Source of the DNA: Alcaligenes aquatilis
GTDB lineage: Bacteria > Pseudomonadota > Gammaproteobacteria > Burkholderiales > Burkholderiaceae_B
DNA length: 64,000 nucleotides
Direction: 5' to 3'
NCBI RefSeq assembly: GCF_003076515.1
Contig: NZ_CP022390.1
Location: forward strand, 3,294,572-3,358,571
Below, one piece after another: positions 34,252-42,558 of the stretch; within the stretch, counting starts at the first letter, position 1, and each line of letters starts with the position of its first letter. A program made the position numbers and the translations under genes. The notes beneath the pieces were generated by a model. It searched no databases. It saw only the letters and a program-made list of their open reading frames with translations, and was not told the origin of the DNA.

Positions 34252-35847
34252 ATGATAAAAATCCCGCGCTTTAGACGAATGTTCACACTACGCAGGTCGG
34301 TTAATTTGCGAAGTCTGATCTTGTGGTTGTGCCTGTCTTTCGTTTTTTTGGTTTTGTTTAGCAGTTTGCATGCCGCTTATCGGGTGCAGCAGGGGCTATT
34401 GTTCGAGCAAAGTGTACGAGTCAATCAGGCTTATGCGGAAAGGCTGGCGCACGCCAGTGATGATTTTCTTCGCTCATCGGCTGCGGTACTGAAAAGCGCT
34501 GCTTTGGATATCACGGCAGGACAACTCGATGTAGCCGTTATACGGGAAGAGTTCAAGCAAGTGATGGAGGTTACCAAGGCGTTCGATGCGCTTGTCTTGG
34601 TTGATGTGTCAGGCTCAGTGCTGGCCGCCAGCCCAGGCGCTGTATTTCGGAATGTGGCATTGCCCTTGTGGCCGGAACTGTTCCAGGGCAAGGCCGTGCC
34701 AGAGCCAATGGTTGCAAGCGCATTTCAGGGAGGGGAAGGGCGGTGGATGACGATGGTTGCTATTCCGGTTTTCGCACCTGATGGAGCCTACGCGGGGTTT
34801 ATTGGTGGGGGTATGTACTTGCAAAGCCGCAGTGCATTGCAAGAGTCGCTTGATAAATTGAGCTATGAGGAAGGAACTTACTTTCGCATCGTTGATGGCT
34901 CGCAGACGATTATTTATCATCCGGAGCAAAGTCAGATAGGAACTACGGCCCAGGACGTGGCGACAGTGACCGAACAGCCACAGATCACCGGCAGACAGTC
35001 CTTGCCCGAGCCTGATGAGATCAATCCGGATCAGGAGCTGGTCAGTGTGGCAGCGATTCCGGCCGCTGGTTGGCTTGTCATTGCACAGCGTCCCACAGAG
35101 CGTGTGTTCGCGAATACGAGTGAGCTGTTGTTGCGCACACTCTTGCTTGCTTTGCCAGTATTTGCATTGAGTCTGCTGGCAATTTGGTATTTATCCGGGC
35201 TTATTGCCAGCCCATTGCGCCAGTTGGCCACTGCGGCGGCCAATCTGGATAATCACGCTGATTTTCGACGCATTCGCTTTGTTAAGGGTTGGTATGTTGA
35301 GGCTGCCCTGATTCGACAGGGCTTGATGCAAAGCTTTTCTGCGATAGGCAGTCGAATTCGCAAACTGTACCAGCAGGGGGCAACAGATCCCTTGACTGGG
35401 ACGATGAATCGGCGCGGTCTGGATGCCGCTTTGGAAGAAATGACAGATGCCGAGCAGTCCGTAGCGGTGGTGATGATTGATGTTGATCATTTCAAAGCGG
35501 TCAATGATCGGTTTGGCCATGCGCTTGGGGACGAGGTGCTTAAAGCGATTGCAGAGTTGATTATGACCCAAGCGCGTCGGGAAGACGTCGTGGCTCGCCT
35601 GGGAGGCGAAGAGTTTGTGGTTGTGTTGCCAGAGACAGGTCTTGAAGCGGCGGGCCAATTTGCAGAGCGTTTACGCCGTGCGGTAGCGCAGACGGTATTT
35701 GAGACAGTTGGGAGTGTGACCGTGTCTTTGGGGGTGGCCTGTTACCCAGAACATGGCAATGATCTTTACGAAGCCCTGGCTCTAGCTGATGCGGCCTTGT
35801 ATCGTGCCAAGGCGGATGGCCGCAATCGCGTTCATCAGGTCGAGTGA
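34252..35847 (+). CDS. Diguanylate cyclase with periplasmic dCache-type sensor
   Basis: A membrane-bound GGDEF enzyme of about 531 residues. A first transmembrane helix (LILWLCLSFVFLVLFSSLHAAY) is followed by a large periplasmic sensor (about 45-300) of dCache type (KAFDALVLVDVSGSVLAASPG; VIAQRPTERVF), a second helix (LLLALPVFALSLLAIWYLSGL), a short HAMP-like segment and a C-terminal GGDEF domain. The active site is GGEEF (about 451-455) and an I-site RxxD (RRED) lies five residues before it, so it should make c-di-GMP and be product-inhibited. The start is uncertain: ATG at 34252 is used, an in-frame ATG at 34165 is possible; neither has a good Shine-Dalgarno. Confidence 0.88.
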   Translation: MIKIPRFRRMFTLRRSVNLRSLILWLCLSFVFLVLFSSLHAAYRVQQGLLFEQSVRVNQAYAERLAHASDDFLRSSAAVLKSAALDITAGQLDVAVIREEFKQVMEVTKAFDALVLVDVSGSVLAASPGAVFRNVALPLWPELFQGKAVPEPMVASAFQGGEGRWMTMVAIPVFAPDGAYAGFIGGGMYLQSRSALQESLDKLSYEEGTYFRIVDGSQTIIYHPEQSQIGTTAQDVATVTEQPQITGRQSLPEPDEINPDQELVSVAAIPAAGWLVIAQRPTERVFANTSELLLRTLLLALPVFALSLLAIWYLSGLIASPLRQLATAAANLDNHADFRRIRFVKGWYVEAALIRQGLMQSFSAIGSRIRKLYQQGATDPLTGTMNRRGLDAALEEMTDAEQSVAVVMIDVDHFKAVNDRFGHALGDEVLKAIAELIMTQARREDVVARLGGEEFVVVLPETGLEAAGQFAERLRRAVAQTVFETVGSVTVSLGVACYPEHGNDLYEALALADAALYRAKADGRNRVHQVE

Positions 35848-35857
35848 AGGGCTGCTT

Positions 35858-35996
35858 GGCACCTCACCAAGTCTAAGGGCATTACTGAAGGTGTGATCCA
35901 CTGTGTCTGGTGAGTGCCCGCCTCTTGTTTAAGAGGTAGAGCCTTCAGGGCGGGCCCCGGAAAAACAAAAAGCCCAGTCGTTTGACTGGGCTTTTT
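35858..35996 (+). ncRNA. Candidate structured RNA or long 3'UTR ending in a rho-independent terminator
   Basis: Downstream of the diguanylate cyclase the sequence has stacked complementarity. GGCACCTCACCA (35858-35869) pairs with TGGTGAGTGCC (35908-35918) with one bulge. GCCCGCC (35916-35922) pairs with GGCGGGC (35949-35955) and encloses a CTCTT/AAGAG hairpin. A strong terminator follows. This is more structure than a simple 3' end needs. No match to a known RNA family is claimed. Confidence 0.35.
35966..35996 (+). terminator. Bidirectional rho-independent terminator
   Basis: AAAAAGCCCAGTC and GACTGGGCTTTTT are perfect complements (35967-35979 and 35984-35996) with a 4-base loop. U-runs exist on both strands, so it can end the diguanylate cyclase transcript on the plus strand and the tRNA-Phe transcript on the minus strand. 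Confidence 0.9.
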
Positions 35997-36007
35997 GTTT
36001 GAATTCT

Positions 36008-36083
36008 TGGTGGCCTGGGGCGGAATCGAACCACCGACACAAGGATTTTCAATCCTCTGCTCTACCGACTGAGCTACCAGGCC
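36008..36083 (-). tRNA. tRNA-Phe (anticodon GAA)
   Basis: A standard 76-base tRNA on the minus strand with encoded CCA (36008-36010). The acceptor stem is GGCCTGG/CCAGGCC, the D arm GCTCAGTCGGTAGAGC, the anticodon arm AGGATTGAAAATCCT (GAA), and the T arm GGTGGTTCGATTCCGCC. Confidence 0.97.
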
Positions 36084-36109
36084 AACGTGTACTGCTCGGT
36101 AAAAATAAA

Positions 36110-36138
36110 ACTATACCACGTTTTTTTATTTGTGCACA
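36110..36138 (-). promoter_or_regulatory. Candidate tRNA-Phe promoter
   Basis: On the minus strand TATAGT (36110-36115) is preceded after 17 bases by TGTGCA (36133-36138). The -10 lies 26 bases before the mature tRNA 5' end, a normal distance for a tRNA with a short 5' leader. Confidence 0.4.
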
Positions 36139-36273
36139 TAGTACAACAAAAATTTTATGCATCTTTTCGACTTCAAATTTGCCGTACCCCTAGGGGGAGG
36201 CCCTTTTCAGCGAAAAGAGGACTGCATAAAGGAGTGCAATTGTAATCACAAAAGGGCAATTCAAGTAACATTT

Positions 36274-36303
36274 TTGGCAAAACTGCGGCTTGCGGCGTAA
36301 AAT
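36274..36303 (+). promoter_or_regulatory. Candidate sigma-70 promoter of hemA
   Basis: TTGGCA (36274-36279) and TAAAAT (36298-36303) are separated by 18 bases. A transcript would start about 70 bases before the hemA ATG. Confidence 0.5.
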
Positions 36304-36379
36304 CACTTCAATTTCATGCGTTTTGCGTTTGCAAAAACTGCCTGTCTTGGTCTTTTCAAGGCTATAGCCTGTACTGCTC

Positions 36380-37654
36380 ATGTCTGTAGATGTTCTAACC
36401 TTCGGTCTGAATCATGTGTCCGCGCCGGTTGCCGTGCGCGAGCGCGTTTCGTTTCCGATCGATGTGTTAAAGCCTGCGCTTGATACCTTGCGTGCCACTT
36501 TTGGCACAGGTGTACGTGAAGCAGCCATCCTGTCTACCTGTAATCGCACCGAGATCTACTGTGCGGCCGAGCCTCATGTGGCCGAACGTCTGCCCGAGTG
36601 GATGGCGGACTTCAACAGCTTGCGCTCTGCCGAGCTGACCCCTCATTTGTATCGCTACAACCAGAATGAAGCCGTGCGCCATGCGTTTCGCGTTGCTAGC
36701 GGTCTGGATTCCATGGTGTTGGGCGAGCCCCAGATTCTGGGTCAAATGAAAGATGCCGTGCGAGCCGCCAACGAGGCCGGCTCGCTGGGTACGTTGCTGC
36801 ATCAATTATTCCAGCGTACCTTCTCGGTGGCCAAGGAAGTGCGTACGCAAACTGCGATTGGTGCGCATTCGGTGTCCATGGCGGCGGCAGCAGTTCGTTT
36901 GGCTGAGCGCGTGTTTGGTGATCTTGGCCAAGCCAAGGTGCTGTTTATTGGTGCCGGCGAAATGATCGAGCTGTGCGCCACGCACTTTGCGGCAGTGAAC
37001 CCCTGTAGCATCGTGGTCGCCAATCGTACTCAGGAACGTGCTGAAAACCTGGCGTCTCGCTTTATGGCCAGCACCATGAAGCTGGCAGATGTACCCGAGC
37101 GTCTGGCAGATTTTGATGTGGTGGTGTCCTGTACGGCCAGCACTTTGCCCATTTTGGGTCTGGGCATGGTGGAGCGGGCCGTGCGTTCGCGTCGTCACCG
37201 CCCTGTGGTCATGGTCGATCTGGCCGTGCCACGCGATATTGAAACCGAAGTAGGCCGTCTGGATGACGTCTACCTGTATACCGTCGATGATTTGGGCCGC
37301 TTTGTACAGCGCGGTGCGGATGCCCGTCAGGCTGCGGTGGTCCAGGCTGAAGCCATTATCGACACCCAGGTGCAGCACTATATGCACTGGCTTGGCACCC
37401 GGGCGATTGTGCCCGCTATTTTGAATGTGCAGCAGTCGGTCGAGAAAGTACGCCAACACGAGTTGGAGCGTGCGCGTCGTATGCTGGCTCGCGGTGATGA
37501 TCCGGCAGAGGTCATTGAAATGCTGGCGCATGGCCTGACTCAAAAGTATATGCATGGCCCCATGGCCGAATTGACGCGCAGCGAAGGTGCGGAGCGCGCA
37601 CAGTTGCTGGATCTGTTGCCTCGCCTGTTGCCCTCGACTACCCGTCGACGTTAG
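36380..37654 (+). CDS. hemA: Glutamyl-tRNA reductase
   Basis: A 424-residue enzyme that reduces glutamyl-tRNA to glutamate-1-semialdehyde, the first committed step of C5 heme synthesis. The N-terminal catalytic domain begins [19 protein letters not shown] and contains the nucleophilic cysteine in [32 protein letters not shown] follows, then the NADPH domain ([17 protein letters not shown]) and a C-terminal dimerisation helix. The length is normal for the family. hemA followed by prfA and prmC is the common proteobacterial order. Confidence 0.97.
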   Translation: MSVDVLTFGLNHVSAPVAVRERVSFPIDVLKPALDTLRATFGTGVREAAILSTCNRTEIYCAAEPHVAERLPEWMADFNSLRSAELTPHLYRYNQNEAVRHAFRVASGLDSMVLGEPQILGQMKDAVRAANEAGSLGTLLHQLFQRTFSVAKEVRTQTAIGAHSVSMAAAAVRLAERVFGDLGQAKVLFIGAGEMIELCATHFAAVNPCSIVVANRTQERAENLASRFMASTMKLADVPERLADFDVVVSCTASTLPILGLGMVERAVRSRRHRPVVMVDLAVPRDIETEVGRLDDVYLYTVDDLGRFVQRGADARQAAVVQAEAIIDTQVQHYMHWLGTRAIVPAILNVQQSVEKVRQHELERARRMLARGDDPAEVIEMLAHGLTQKYMHGPMAELTRSEGAERAQLLDLLPRLLPSTTRRR

Positions 37655-37752
37655 CGTCTGGGCTGCTGTCTGTTCACCGACTTTTCTGCGGTGCAGCCCG
37701 TTTGCTTTGAACTGCGCCCAGACCTTCTGATTTTCCCTTTAGGCTGTTCCCT

Positions 37753-38832
37753 ATGAAAGACTCTATGCGCGGTCGGCTTGAGCAATTGTCTCGCCGTCTG
37801 CATGAGGTTGATGCCATGCTTGCCGAGCCAGAAATTGCCGGCAATATGGATGAGTTTCGCAAACTGTCGCGTGAGCGTGCCGAGCTGGACCCTGTTGTTA
37901 CGGCTTTCAAGAGCTATGAAGCGGCCGAGGGCGATTTGCAGGCTGCTCAGGACATGATGTCCGACCCTGAATTGAAGGAAATGGGCGAGGAAGAATACAA
38001 GCTGGGCAAAGAGCGTATTGCTCAATTGGAAGACGAGCTGCAAATCCTCTTGTTGCCCCGTGATCCGGACGATACCCGCAACGTCTTTATTGAGATCCGT
38101 GCCGGTGCCGGTGGTGATGAAAGTGCCCTGTTTGCCGGGGATTTGCTGCGCATGTACATGCGTTACGCCGAAAACTGTGGCTGGCGTGCGGAAATCATGT
38201 CTGCCAGCGAGTCGGAGGTGGGTGGCTACAAAGAAGTCATCGTGCGTATTGAAGGCCAGGATGTCTATGGTCGCCTGAAATTCGAGTCTGGCGCGCACCG
38301 TGTGCAGCGTGTGCCGGAAACCGAAGCCCAGGGCCGCATTCACACCTCTACATGTACGGTGGCCGTGTTGCCTGAGGCTGAAGGCTTGGCTGAGATCACC
38401 ATCAACCCCGCTGATTTGCGTGTGGACACCTTCCGCGCCAGTGGTGCCGGTGGTCAGCACGTGAACAAGACGGACTCTGCCGTTCGTCTGACCCACTTGC
38501 CTACCGGGCTGGTAGTGGAGTGTCAGGATGATCGCTCTCAGCACCGCAACCGTGAGAAAGCCTTGCAGGTGCTGGCTGCGCGTCTGAAAGACAAGCAGCA
38601 GCGTGAGCAATCCGACAAGGAAGCTGCCGAGCGCAAGAGCCTGGTCGGTACGGGTGACCGCTCCGAGCGCATTCGCACCTACAACTTCCCGCAAGGCCGC
38701 ATGACGGATCACCGTATCAACCTGACCTTGTACAAGTTGGGCTACATCATGGACGGCGATCTGGACGAGCTGATCAAGGCTTTGCTGTCCGAACATCAGG
38801 CCGGTTTGCTGGCTGATCTGGCGCAGGCGTGA
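37753..38832 (+). CDS. prfA: Peptide chain release factor 1
   Basis: RF1 (359 residues) reads UAA and UAG. The GGQ hydrolysis motif is in [19 protein letters not shown]. The stop-codon recognition tripeptide of the RF1 type appears as PET in [15 protein letters not shown] (PxT, against SPF in RF2). The next gene, prmC, methylates the GGQ glutamine of this protein; their coding ends nearly overlap. A small gap of 98 bases separates it from hemA. Confidence 0.97.
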   Translation: MKDSMRGRLEQLSRRLHEVDAMLAEPEIAGNMDEFRKLSRERAELDPVVTAFKSYEAAEGDLQAAQDMMSDPELKEMGEEEYKLGKERIAQLEDELQILLLPRDPDDTRNVFIEIRAGAGGDESALFAGDLLRMYMRYAENCGWRAEIMSASESEVGGYKEVIVRIEGQDVYGRLKFESGAHRVQRVPETEAQGRIHTSTCTVAVLPEAEGLAEITINPADLRVDTFRASGAGGQHVNKTDSAVRLTHLPTGLVVECQDDRSQHRNREKALQVLAARLKDKQQREQSDKEAAERKSLVGTGDRSERIRTYNFPQGRMTDHRINLTLYKLGYIMDGDLDELIKALLSEHQAGLLADLAQA

Positions 38833-38834
38833 GC

Positions 38835-39701
38835 ATGAGCCTATCCGGTGAGCAGGCCGTGCCTCAAACGGTCACGCCTGCCGATTCCCCTCGTACTCTG
38901 CGAACTTTGCAGCGGCTCAGCCCCTTGCCGCGTCTGGAGCGTGACATGCTGTGGATGCAGGTGCTGGGTGTTGGCCGTTCCTGGCTGATTGCGCACGACA
39001 CGGACGAGTTGCCACTGGACAAGATTCAACGCTATCAAGCCCTGGAAGCCCGGCGAGTGGCGGGTGAGCCTATGGCTTATATCGTCGGTGTCCGCGAATT
39101 CATGGGCCATGAGTTTCTGGTATCGCCTTCGGTGCTGATTCCGCGCCCCGATACGGAAACCCTGGTCGAGCGTGCCTTGGAGCGCGTGCAGCACATCAAA
39201 GCCCCCCGCATTCTGGATATGGGCTGTGGCAGCGGTGCCATTGCTGTTTCTTTGGCGTTGGCACGCCCCGATGCCCAGGTGATCGCCAGTGACATCAGCA
39301 CGCTGGTCTTGGCGCAGGCCGGCCTAAATGCTCAGCGTTTGTGTGGGAAAGTCGAGTTTTGCCTGGGGAGTTGGTACGATGCCGTGACAGGCCAGGAACC
39401 TTTTGACCTGATCGTGTCCAACCCTCCATATATTGCAGTGGATGACGAACATCTGGCGCAGGGCGATGTGCGGTTCGAGCCGCGTCAGGCACTGACAGAT
39501 GGCTCTGACGGCTTGACGGATTTGCGTACAATAGTTCAGGGAGCCGGGCCGTATCTACGCCCCGGTGCTAGTCTTCTCATGGAGCACGGCTGGGATCAGG
39601 CCGACCATGTGCAAAATATGCTGCGGCAGGCAGGGTTCAAACAGATCGTCAGTTATGAAGATCTGGCAGGAATCCGGCGGGTCACAGGTGGACAGTGTTA
39701 A
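38835..39701 (+). CDS. prmC: Release factor glutamine N5-methyltransferase
   Basis: PrmC (288 residues) methylates the GGQ glutamine of RF1 and RF2. The catalytic NPPY motif (FDLIVSNPPYIAV, near residue 195) and SAM-binding ILDMGCGSGAIAVSLAL are present, plus the RPDTETLVE segment typical of the family. The ATG at 38835 is preferred; a GTG at 38829 overlapping the prfA stop is an alternative. Ribosome binding is probably by coupling from prfA. Confidence 0.95.
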   Translation: MSLSGEQAVPQTVTPADSPRTLRTLQRLSPLPRLERDMLWMQVLGVGRSWLIAHDTDELPLDKIQRYQALEARRVAGEPMAYIVGVREFMGHEFLVSPSVLIPRPDTETLVERALERVQHIKAPRILDMGCGSGAIAVSLALARPDAQVIASDISTLVLAQAGLNAQRLCGKVEFCLGSWYDAVTGQEPFDLIVSNPPYIAVDDEHLAQGDVRFEPRQALTDGSDGLTDLRTIVQGAGPYLRPGASLLMEHGWDQADHVQNMLRQAGFKQIVSYEDLAGIRRVTGGQC

Positions 39702-39722
39702 TTCTTTTCTTAAGAGAACATC

Positions 39723-40049
39723 ATGAGTGAAGTTCAAGATTTCATCCGCGAAACCGTCACGGAAAACCCTGTTGTGCTGTTTATGAAGGGCACAGCTCAA
39801 GCTCCTCAGTGCGGTTTCTCCGCCCGTACCGTGCAGATCCTGCGCGCTGTTGGTCTGAGCCAAGTGGTTGTGGTCAACGTGCTGGACGACGCCGAAGTGC
39901 GTCAGGGCATCAAGGATTTCTCCAGCTGGCCCACCATTCCTCAACTGTATATCAAGGGCGAATTCGTCGGCGGTTCGGACATTGTGTCTGAAATGTACGA
40001 AAACGGCGAATTGGAAACCATGCTGCGTGAGGCTGGGGCTCTGGAGTGA
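39723..40049 (+). CDS. grxD: Monothiol glutaredoxin (Grx4 type)
   Basis: A 108-residue monothiol glutaredoxin with the CGFS active site in [14 protein letters not shown], the substrate/GSH-binding [20 protein letters not shown] and the usual length. Members coordinate and deliver 2Fe-2S clusters with glutathione. The gene sits 21 bases after prmC; its TGA overlaps the ubiX GTG. Confidence 0.95.
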   Translation: MSEVQDFIRETVTENPVVLFMKGTAQAPQCGFSARTVQILRAVGLSQVVVVNVLDDAEVRQGIKDFSSWPTIPQLYIKGEFVGGSDIVSEMYENGELETMLREAGALE

Positions 40050-40627
40050 GCACCAAGCGACGCCTGGTCATTGGCATGACCGGGGCCACCGGGGCAGTCT
40101 ACACCGTGCGTTTGCTGCAGGTGCTGCAGTCCTGTCCGGATGTGGAAACCCATTTGGTGATCTCGCCCTCCGGGGTGTTGAACATCAAGTATGAGCTGGA
40201 TATCGACAGGCATGGGATCCAGGCTCTGGCCGATCAGGTGCATAGCTTTCGTGATGTGGGAGCAACCCTGGCCAGTGGCAGTTTTCCGACTGCTGGCATG
40301 GTGATTGTGCCCTGTTCGATGCGCACTCTGGCTGCTGTGGCACATGGTCTGTCCGATAACCTGATTACCCGGGCAGCAGACGTTACTTTGAAAGAGCGTC
40401 GCCGTTTGGTGATGATGGTGCGTGAAACGCCATTCAATTTGGCGCATCTGCGCAATATGACCGCCGTCACGGAAATGGGCGGGATTATTTTCCCGCCTAT
40501 GCCCGCGTTTTATCTGCGTCCCAAAAGTATCGACGATATTGTCGATCACACGGTGATGCGGGTGCTGGAACTGTTTGATATTCAGGTGCCCGGTGAACGC
40601 TGGGATGGTTCGCAAACGCCGAACTAA
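40046..40627 (+). CDS. ubiX: Flavin prenyltransferase UbiX
   Basis: A 193-residue enzyme that makes prenylated FMN for UbiD decarboxylases in ubiquinone synthesis. The FMN-binding [18 protein letters not shown] is at the N-terminus, followed by [21 protein letters not shown] (a family hallmark) and [18 protein letters not shown]. Its start is GTG overlapping the grxD stop (GTGA), so the two are coupled. A strong long-stem terminator follows. Confidence 0.95.
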   Translation: MSTKRRLVIGMTGATGAVYTVRLLQVLQSCPDVETHLVISPSGVLNIKYELDIDRHGIQALADQVHSFRDVGATLASGSFPTAGMVIVPCSMRTLAAVAHGLSDNLITRAADVTLKERRRLVMMVRETPFNLAHLRNMTAVTEMGGIIFPPMPAFYLRPKSIDDIVDHTVMRVLELFDIQVPGERWDGSQTPN

Positions 40628-40652
40628 GGCTGGATAGCCGTTCAGTGGGTAT

Positions 40653-40722
40653 AAAAGCCCCGATATAAACCATTGGCATCTGGCATTAAATCCAGGTTTT
40701 GAAGGTTTATATCGGGGCTTTT
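40653..40722 (+). terminator. Rho-independent terminator with a 19-bp stem
   Basis: AAAAGCCCCGATATAAACC (40653-40671) and GGTTTATATCGGGGCTTTT (40704-40722) are perfectly complementary across 19 bp with a 32-base loop, ending in a T-run. Within the loop CTGG/CCAG can form a small stem. It can act in both directions. Confidence 0.8.
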
Positions 40723-40771
40723 TGTTGTCCGTCGTTGGTGTGTTTGCTGGCGGTAAGCGCTACGCTAAGTT

Positions 40772-40870
40772 GCAGTCCAAGCAGTCCAAGCAGTCCAAGC
40801 AGTCCAAGCAGTCCAAGCAGTCCAAGCAGTCCAAGCAGTCCAAGCAGTCCAAGCAGTCCAAGCAGTCCAA
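40772..40870. repeat. Tandem repeat, eleven copies of GCAGTCCAA
   Basis: A perfect 9-bp unit repeated 11 times without a base change, flanked by TT and by GCAGTGG. Because the unit is a multiple of three, all six frames remain open and give spurious reading frames. Copy number is likely to vary among strains. Confidence 0.96.
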
Positions 40871-41036
40871 GCAGTGGCGATCTCTGATCTGCAGGCGCTA
40901 AGGTTTGGAGGGCTTTTGGTGCCACGATCGAAAAAGATGATCCGCTCTACAGCTTTGAGTGGTGTTTTTTTCTGGGCACAGACCATCCGTTCCATGGCCC
41001 AGAGGACTGTCGGCGTTGGAGCGTCGACCACTCGCT

Positions 41037-42092
41037 TTATTGGCCGGAGCGCCTTTTGCTCATGAACACAATCTGCTGCTCGCCAGAAGCGGCTGGCTGG
41101 GCGGGAGTGAAGGCATCCTGGCGCACAGTAGGTGCGGCATCATCGGCTTCTTCTTCAAAGCCTGTGGCCAAAAGGCTCTCAGGCAGGTGATCGTCGAAGT
41201 AATCCTGGTCAAAGCCCTTGTCTCCTTCGGGATCGGCCTGTCCTGTCACCTTCAGATCTGCAAAGTTATGCAGCTTGGGATCCATCAGGTGCGATGGCAC
41301 CACGCGGGTCAGGGCGCCAAAGACGTTCCAGGAGCGGTGCGGGAATTTCTTGTCCCAGTCTGCAATCATGCGGTTGATTTCCTGACGTTTCAGGTTCTCT
41401 TGTGAGCCGCACAAGTTACAGGGAATGATGGGGAATTCTTTCAGCTTGGCGTAGGCGATCAGGTCTTTCTCGGGCACATAAGCCAGAGGGCGGATCACAA
41501 TATGTTCGCCGTTATCCGACATCAGTTTGGGCGGCATGCCTTTCATACGGCCACCGTAAAACAGATTCAGAAAAAAGGTAGCCAGAATGTCGTCCCGGTG
41601 ATGGCCCAGAGCGATCTTGGTGGCGCCTAGCTCCTTGGCGACACGGTACAAAATCCCACGGCGCAGGCGCGAGCACAGAGAACACATGGTCTTGCCTTCG
41701 GCAATGACGCGAGTGACCACTGAGTACGTGTCCTGGGTTTCGATGTGATAGGGCACACCCAGCTTTTCCAGATACTCGGGCAGGATGTGGTCAGGAAAAC
41801 CGGGCTGCTTCTGGTCCAGATTCACGGCCACGATGTCGAACTTGATGGGAGCGCGCTTTTGCAATGTCATCAGCACGTCCAGCAGGCCGTAGGAATCCTT
41901 GCCGCCGGACAGGCAGACCATGATCTTGTCGCCTTCTTCGATCATGTTGAAGTCCCCGATCGCGCGGCCTACTTCACGCATGATGCGTTTGCTCAGCTTG
42001 TTGTCGTTAACACGCTGCTTGCGTTCGGCCTTGCTGGCAAAGACGGGCGTATCGGTTTCGGAAGAAGGTAAGGGGCTGGTGTCTTGGGACAT
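41037..42092 (-). CDS. ttcA: tRNA 2-thiocytidine(32) synthetase TtcA
   Basis: A 351-residue PP-loop enzyme that thiolates cytidine 32 in tRNA. The ATP-binding SGGKDS is in [17 protein letters not shown]. The Fe-S cysteines are CSLC and CNLCGSQ (CxxC pairs), and [23 protein letters not shown] is a family hallmark. A C-terminal extension of about 65 residues after position 285 ([17 protein letters not shown] to FMSKRRSGQ) is acidic and low in complexity, longer than in E. coli. Start is the ATG at 42092. It follows folB on the minus strand. Confidence 0.95.
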   Translation of the reverse strand: MSQDTSPLPSSETDTPVFASKAERKQRVNDNKLSKRIMREVGRAIGDFNMIEEGDKIMVCLSGGKDSYGLLDVLMTLQKRAPIKFDIVAVNLDQKQPGFPDHILPEYLEKLGVPYHIETQDTYSVVTRVIAEGKTMCSLCSRLRRGILYRVAKELGATKIALGHHRDDILATFFLNLFYGGRMKGMPPKLMSDNGEHIVIRPLAYVPEKDLIAYAKLKEFPIIPCNLCGSQENLKRQEINRMIADWDKKFPHRSWNVFGALTRVVPSHLMDPKLHNFADLKVTGQADPEGDKGFDQDYFDDHLPESLLATGFEEEADDAAPTVRQDAFTPAQPAASGEQQIVFMSKRRSGQ

Positions 42093-42148
42093 AAGGGAAA
42101 GCGGAGAGAAGTATCATCGAGGCCCCGGCTGGAAGCGGGGCGGGGGCT

Positions 42149-42508
42149 TTAGCGGTGGCGTTCGATCTCGATGCCAACGGCATCACAATCGGCAAAGGCC
42201 TCGGGTTTGCTGGCCCGAATTTTAACGCGTTCCACGGTCGGGAAGTCATTCTGGATGCGATCAGCCAGGCGTTCCACCAGCGTTTCCAGCAGATTGGTGT
42301 GTTCGGTGGTGCTGACTTCAATCAGCGCCTCGCGCAACTGGCGGTAGTCCAGCACGGTGCCAATATCGCTGTCCTCTACGTCTTGCGTAATGGTGGTGTC
42401 GAATTCGGCGTCAATATGCAGGGGCTGGCGGTGAACCAGCTCGTGGTCCAGCATGCCGATAGAGGCTTGCACCACCAGATTGTTGATAAATATGCGGCGT
42501 GTCGTCAT
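42149..42508 (-). CDS. folB: Dihydroneopterin aldolase
   Basis: FolB (119 residues) converts dihydroneopterin to 6-hydroxymethyl-dihydropterin in folate synthesis. The N-terminus RRIFINNLVVQASIGMLDHE matches the usual opening, and the substrate-binding glutamate and lysine lie in NLLETLVERLADRI and RIRASKPEAF-like KIRASKPEAFADC. The ATG at 42506-42508 lies only three bases after the T-run of the upstream gene's terminator and has no Shine-Dalgarno, which is odd. Its message may begin within the terminator region or be leaderless. Confidence 0.9.
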   Translation of the reverse strand: MTTRRIFINNLVVQASIGMLDHELVHRQPLHIDAEFDTTITQDVEDSDIGTVLDYRQLREALIEVSTTEHTNLLETLVERLADRIQNDFPTVERVKIRASKPEAFADCDAVGIEIERHR

Positions 42509-42511
42509 GGC

Positions 42512-42549
42512 AAAAAAAAGGAGCAGGCCCGCCGGGTGGGGCGGGCCTG
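42512..42549 (-). terminator. Rho-independent terminator of the M61 peptidase gene
   Basis: On the minus strand CAGGCCCGCC and GGCGGGCCTG (42540-42549 and 42524-42533) form a perfect 10-bp stem with a 6-base loop, followed by CTCC and eight T residues (42512-42519). It lies directly in front of folB. Confidence 0.9.
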
Positions 42550-42558
42550 TGAAGTCAA

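Larger units (their letters stand above)
36084..36379. other. Intergenic region between tRNA-Phe and hemA
   Basis: A 296-base AT-rich gap with a tRNA promoter on its left (36110-36138) and a hemA promoter on its right (36274-36303). A small CTTTTC/GAAAAG hairpin lies near 36202-36217. No gene is supported here. Confidence 0.5.
40628..41036. other. Intergenic region after ubiX
   Basis: A 409-base gap between convergent ubiX and ttcA. It holds a terminator with an unusually long stem (40653-40722) and eleven copies of a 9-bp tandem repeat (40772-40870). The last 160 bases contain nothing I recognise. Open frames over the repeat read as (SPS)n or (LLG)n and are not supported as genes. Confidence 0.6.

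Noticed and set aside
40772-40870. CRISPR array
   Set aside because: The units are contiguous with no spacers and no cas genes are near; the same holds for the 8-bp and 6-bp arrays.
40699-40887. A small serine/proline repeat protein over the 9-bp array
   Set aside because: The frame starts inside a terminator stem, has no ribosome binding site and the repeat leaves every frame open.
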